The notes below the pieces were generated by a model. It saw nothing but the letters and a program-made list of their open reading frames with translations. It ran no database searches and was not told the origin of the DNA. This document shows positions 61,449 to 64,000 of a stretch of 64,000 bases of DNA, piece by piece. The first letter of the stretch is position 1. Each line of letters begins with the position of its first letter. This stretch comes from Echinococcus granulosus (taxonomy: Eukaryota; Platyhelminthes; Cestoda; Cyclophyllidea; Taeniidae), in contig NW_020170451.1 of the NCBI RefSeq assembly GCF_000524195.1, positions 141,972 to 205,971 of the forward strand. The letters run 5' to 3'. A program made the position numbers and the translations under genes.

Positions 61449-62220
61449 ATGAAACTCCAAAATCTGGAGTCATTCTCCGTTCCAAAACAATATCTGGAAC
61501 AGTATCCAACATCTGCTCGCGTAGCCGGTAACCTGCTCTTTATTTTAGCGCTCTCCACAGGCGACATATTATTTGACATCCAGACTCGCCACGGTGCAAT
61601 CGAAGACAAAATCGTGGGGGATCTTGGATGTGGCCCCGGCATATTGGCACTAGGAGCTCATTTGCTGGGGGCCAGGTTGGTTCCTCTCTTCCACTTGTTA
61701 TTTTTCGAGTTTCGTGGTCGGTTTTGACATTGATGAAGACGCCATTGCCGACTTTCAAGGAAACCTGGAGAATTTCCCTCAAGAATCATCAGGTGCCATA
61801 AACCTAGTTCACTGCGATGTAACTAGTTTGTCCCCTCCAAGAGTTAAGCCATTCGATACGACCATCATGAATCCACCATTCGGGACGTCAGACGAGACAA
61901 AAGGTTTGTATTCGTAGTAATGCCTACAACTTCCCTTCTTCAGGCACCGATATCAAATTTCTTAAAGTTGCCCTGAGTATGAGCAGAGAACAAGTGTACT
62001 CTCTACACAAAACAACGACTAGGAAGGTATGCCTTGTACCGACAATCCCATGCCGTCCTTTCAGTACATCGTGAAAACCGTTCGAGAGTTCGGTGCCAAT
62101 TGTGAGACCATCGCAGAACTGCGCTTCGACATCCCAAAATTGTACAAGAAGCACAGACAGACCTCTAAGGACATTGCTGTCGATCTTGTTCGCTCCTGGT
62201 TTGAGGAAAGCATATCCTGA
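61449..62220 (+). CDS. METTL5: METTL5, 18S rRNA N6-adenosine methyltransferase
   Basis: S-adenosylmethionine-dependent enzyme that, with TRMT112, methylates one adenosine in 18S rRNA. Exons 61449-61527, 61561-61675, 61710-61903, 61944-62026 and 62065-62220, separated by introns of 33, 34, 40 and 38 nt, give 208 residues; the human protein has 209. SAM-binding motif I is DLGCGPGILALGA (47-59), the acidic loop is GFDIDEDA (69-76) and the catalytic motif NPPFGT is at 119-124. YSLHKTTTR and IAELRFDIPKLYKKH match the conserved C-terminal half. The ATG at 61449 fits the family N terminus (MKLQ.LES...LEQYPT); the frame is open further upstream but not conserved there. Confidence 0.95.
61528..61560 (+). 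other. METTL5: 33-nt intron in METTL5, in frame
   Basis: GTAACC donor and CGCTCTCCACAG acceptor. The length is a multiple of three and it contains no stop in frame, so an ORF reader passes straight through. Removing it makes the spacing between LEQYPT and DLGCG equal to that of human METTL5; leaving it in adds 11 residues. Confidence 0.8.
61676..61709 (+). other. METTL5: 34-nt intron in METTL5
   Basis: GTTGGT donor, TTGTTATTTTTCGAG acceptor. Restores frame from LLGA into VVGFDIDEDA. Confidence 0.8.
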
Positions 62221-62234
62221 CACTGGCACTCCTA

Positions 62235-62240
62235 AATAAA
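62235..62240 (+). terminator. Poly(A) signal of METTL5
   Basis: AATAAA, 15 nt after the METTL5 stop codon. Confidence 0.7.
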
Positions 62241-62253
62241 TTTGTATAGTGTT

Positions 62254-62259
62254 TATTTC
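62254..62259 (-). terminator. Poly(A) signal of MRPL2
   Basis: TTTATT on the plus strand, i.e. AATAAA on the minus strand, 108 nt after the MRPL2 stop codon and 13 nt from the METTL5 signal. Confidence 0.6.
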
Positions 62260-62366
62260 CCAATGCATGATTCCATCTACCTACTCCCTCCCATTTATCA
62301 ATCGAGCGCCGGACAGTATGTATAGGTTTAGAGCGTCATCAAAATTCCTAAGTACAGGTGTAAACT

Positions 62367-63882
62367 CTAACAGTGACGCCAGGTGAATCGAGGAAGGGTA
62401 TGTGGTAGAGCATTGTTGGGTCCCGGTACTGGCCTTGTCTTGGGTCGCTTGACAAGCAAAGAGTCTGCAAAGATCTCTCTGACTCGCCTTCGTTCGAACT
62501 CTGGACGCTCCGGTAGCGTGAGTTTTGCTCTGATCTCGCCGTCTGGGACCTCATCTTGGGTGCAATCAAGTAGCGGATCTACCGGACGAATCTTCCTTCC
62601 AAATCGACCAGTCTTCTTCTGATAGAGACCACTGCGCTGTTTTATCCCGTGCCAGTATTTTTCGCCAAACTTGCGATAGCGTTGCCTGTTGTGCAACTCG
62701 TTGGAGACCTGGCCAACGACCACTACACAAGTAGGCAGGAGGCGAACTTCGCGACGCGAGGAGTCAAGTTGCAAGGTGGAAGTGAAGCAGTCATCGATGG
62801 GCTCGGCAGAGAGCATATCTTCCATTTGAGTGCGCAGACCGGACAAATCATGTACTGCAGCGCCACGTCGCACCACGGTGGCGCTGGTGCCCGCTGCTCG
62901 ACAAATCACCGCTCCCTCGCCCGGATGCGTTTCGATCAGACAGACCTGCGTGCCCACAGGTAGAGCTCCCACTGGATACGCGTCGCCCAGAACAGGCAAG
63001 ACTGTAACGAAAACACATTCACACATGTTGATCCACTGAACTTTTCTACACTCTAGCTAACCCAGGTCATAGATGTAATTCGCTAAAAAGTTCATGAACG
63101 TTTTTGTAAAAAATGAAGTGAGTTATTATTAGTTAATAACTTCAAACAGATCACTTATATGGATTCATGGGTAGTCGTGACAGTTATGCGACTTACCGAA
63201 TTTAGTTCACATTGAATATGATTGGAACTGTCCTGCAGTCTACGAGATTGGTGAAATTTGTATTAATGGAAATTTAAAACTATGTCAACAGTAAAGGAGA
63301 TAGCGATAGAGCTTTGGAAATATTACATGAGTTGTAGGAAGGGAAGGGAGGACCATTCGCTGAACCCACCAGGAATGCTGGGAATCTCCCAGTGAGAACG
63401 GATGACATCTCCCTCTTTCATGTTCGATGTAGCGATAATCCACCTCTTTACTTCACTAGAAGCAGTCAATGCGAGATATGGGTCGCGCCACCAGTTTTTG
63501 GCAATCTGTAAGCATGATCAATTGCAGGTCAAAAACATAAATACTACATTCAAAGGGACGAAGGACTTCAGTAAATATTTGTAAAGTTGGTGTATCCTCG
63601 CGTCCATTGGAGTTTGCGGCTGCAAAGTGAACTATTCAACTTATTAAGCCTACAGTCGGTTGAAAGAAAAAAAAACAAATAGTTAGGAGTAGACCCCCAT
63701 CAGAACACTTTCAGGATTCGGCTTTTGCAGCAGAATATATGATACCAACCAAGATGTGAAAACTACCTTGAGAATGACTTCCTCGTAGACCTCCTTGGTT
63801 TCCATCTGCCGCGAATGTACGTAATCAACGAGAAAGTATGGCATGTTAAGTCCCGTAGTGACGTGCTTGTATTGAATGTGAC
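62367..63882 (-). CDS. MRPL2: Mitochondrial large ribosomal subunit protein uL2m (5' end outside the window)
   Basis: Component of the mitochondrial large subunit near the peptidyl-transferase centre. Three exons in phase on the minus strand: 63882-63767, 63505-63370 and 63001-62367 (stop TAG at 62367-62369), about 295 residues. Family blocks: KRWIIATSNMKEGD, GDAYPVGALPVGT, IETHPGEGAVICRAAGT, VVVVGQVSNELHNR and GRFGRKIRP. The N-terminal exon with the mitochondrial targeting peptide and the first part of the RNA-binding domain lies beyond 64000. Two differences from human: about 23 extra residues between VVRRG and VRLLPTC, and a charged C-terminal extension of about 75 residues after GRKIRP. 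It converges with METTL5, 146 nt between stop codons. Confidence 0.92.
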
Positions 63883-64000
63883 CTGTTTGCGAAAGAATCA
63901 GAACAGGAAACAAATTTCGTCCAAAAGTTAGAAATTTCTGTACAAGTAGAAGACCACATAGTTTGGTGGGTATGACTGCCACAATTGCCTGAATAAAAGT

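Noticed and set aside
62383..63039. Plus-strand ORFs over 62.4-63.0 kb
   Set aside because: Antisense shadows of MRPL2 exon 3.
1..64000. CRISPR arrays, bacterial operons, tRNA or rRNA genes
   Set aside because: No regularly spaced repeats, no ribosome-binding-site architecture, no cloverleaf-compatible A and B boxes and no rRNA-like sequence seen; the window is clearly eukaryotic.

Overview
This is eukaryotic, intron-rich, AT-rich DNA, most likely from a taeniid tapeworm (Echinococcus or Taenia lineage). Five spliced protein genes can be read, plus one weaker minus-strand candidate. Three things point to taeniids. Many introns are only 33 to 40 nt long. One gene is a cestode-style EGF receptor. 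Most of the repeated DNA is a miniature LTR element with TG...CA ends, about 187-bp LTRs, a tRNA-Leu-like primer site and no coding capacity, which matches what I recall of the taeniid TRIM (ta-TRIM) family. The species cannot be fixed from sequence alone.

Layout. 1-733: last exon of a dual-specificity (MKP-type) phosphatase. 734-17900: gene-poor DNA holding degenerate TRIM copies on both strands, a second and apparently different miniature LTR-like family (5.5-7.6 kb), a Ty3/Gypsy-integrase-like exon relic at 9.24 kb and a possible minus-strand gene at 2.8-3.2 kb. 17904-32897: a 23-exon EGFR-type receptor tyrosine kinase (+), with a nearly full-length TRIM in each of its two biggest introns. 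32898-40082: intergenic, with a solo LTR, a full-length TRIM and a scaffold gap inside TRIM sequence. 40083-52790: ACAP-type Arf GAP (BAR-PH-ArfGAP-ankyrin, +). 53798-57388: GlcNAc-transferase I (MGAT1, +), with a second 100-N gap in intron 2. 57783-58756: another TRIM. 61449-62220: METTL5 rRNA m6A methyltransferase (+). 62367-63882: mitochondrial ribosomal protein uL2m (MRPL2, -), 5' end outside the window; it converges on METTL5.

The genes are ordinary metazoan housekeeping or signalling genes, not a cluster with one shared job. EGFR, the MKP-type phosphatase and ACAP act in growth-factor, MAPK and membrane-traffic signalling, MGAT1 in N-glycan maturation, METTL5 in 18S rRNA modification and MRPL2 in mitochondrial translation.

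The most unusual material is: (i) ultra-short introns (33, 34, 34, 38 and 40 nt), one of them in frame and free of stops; (ii) two GC-AG introns, each supported by reading phase and homology; (iii) a roughly 124-residue acidic insert inside the N-lobe of the receptor kinase; (iv) a TRIM family whose primer site and polypurine tract show that the copies inside EGFR lie antisense to it; and (v) a second, about 790-bp, TRIM-like family. Exon boundaries were read by eye from splice signals, phase and homology; no transcript data were available.
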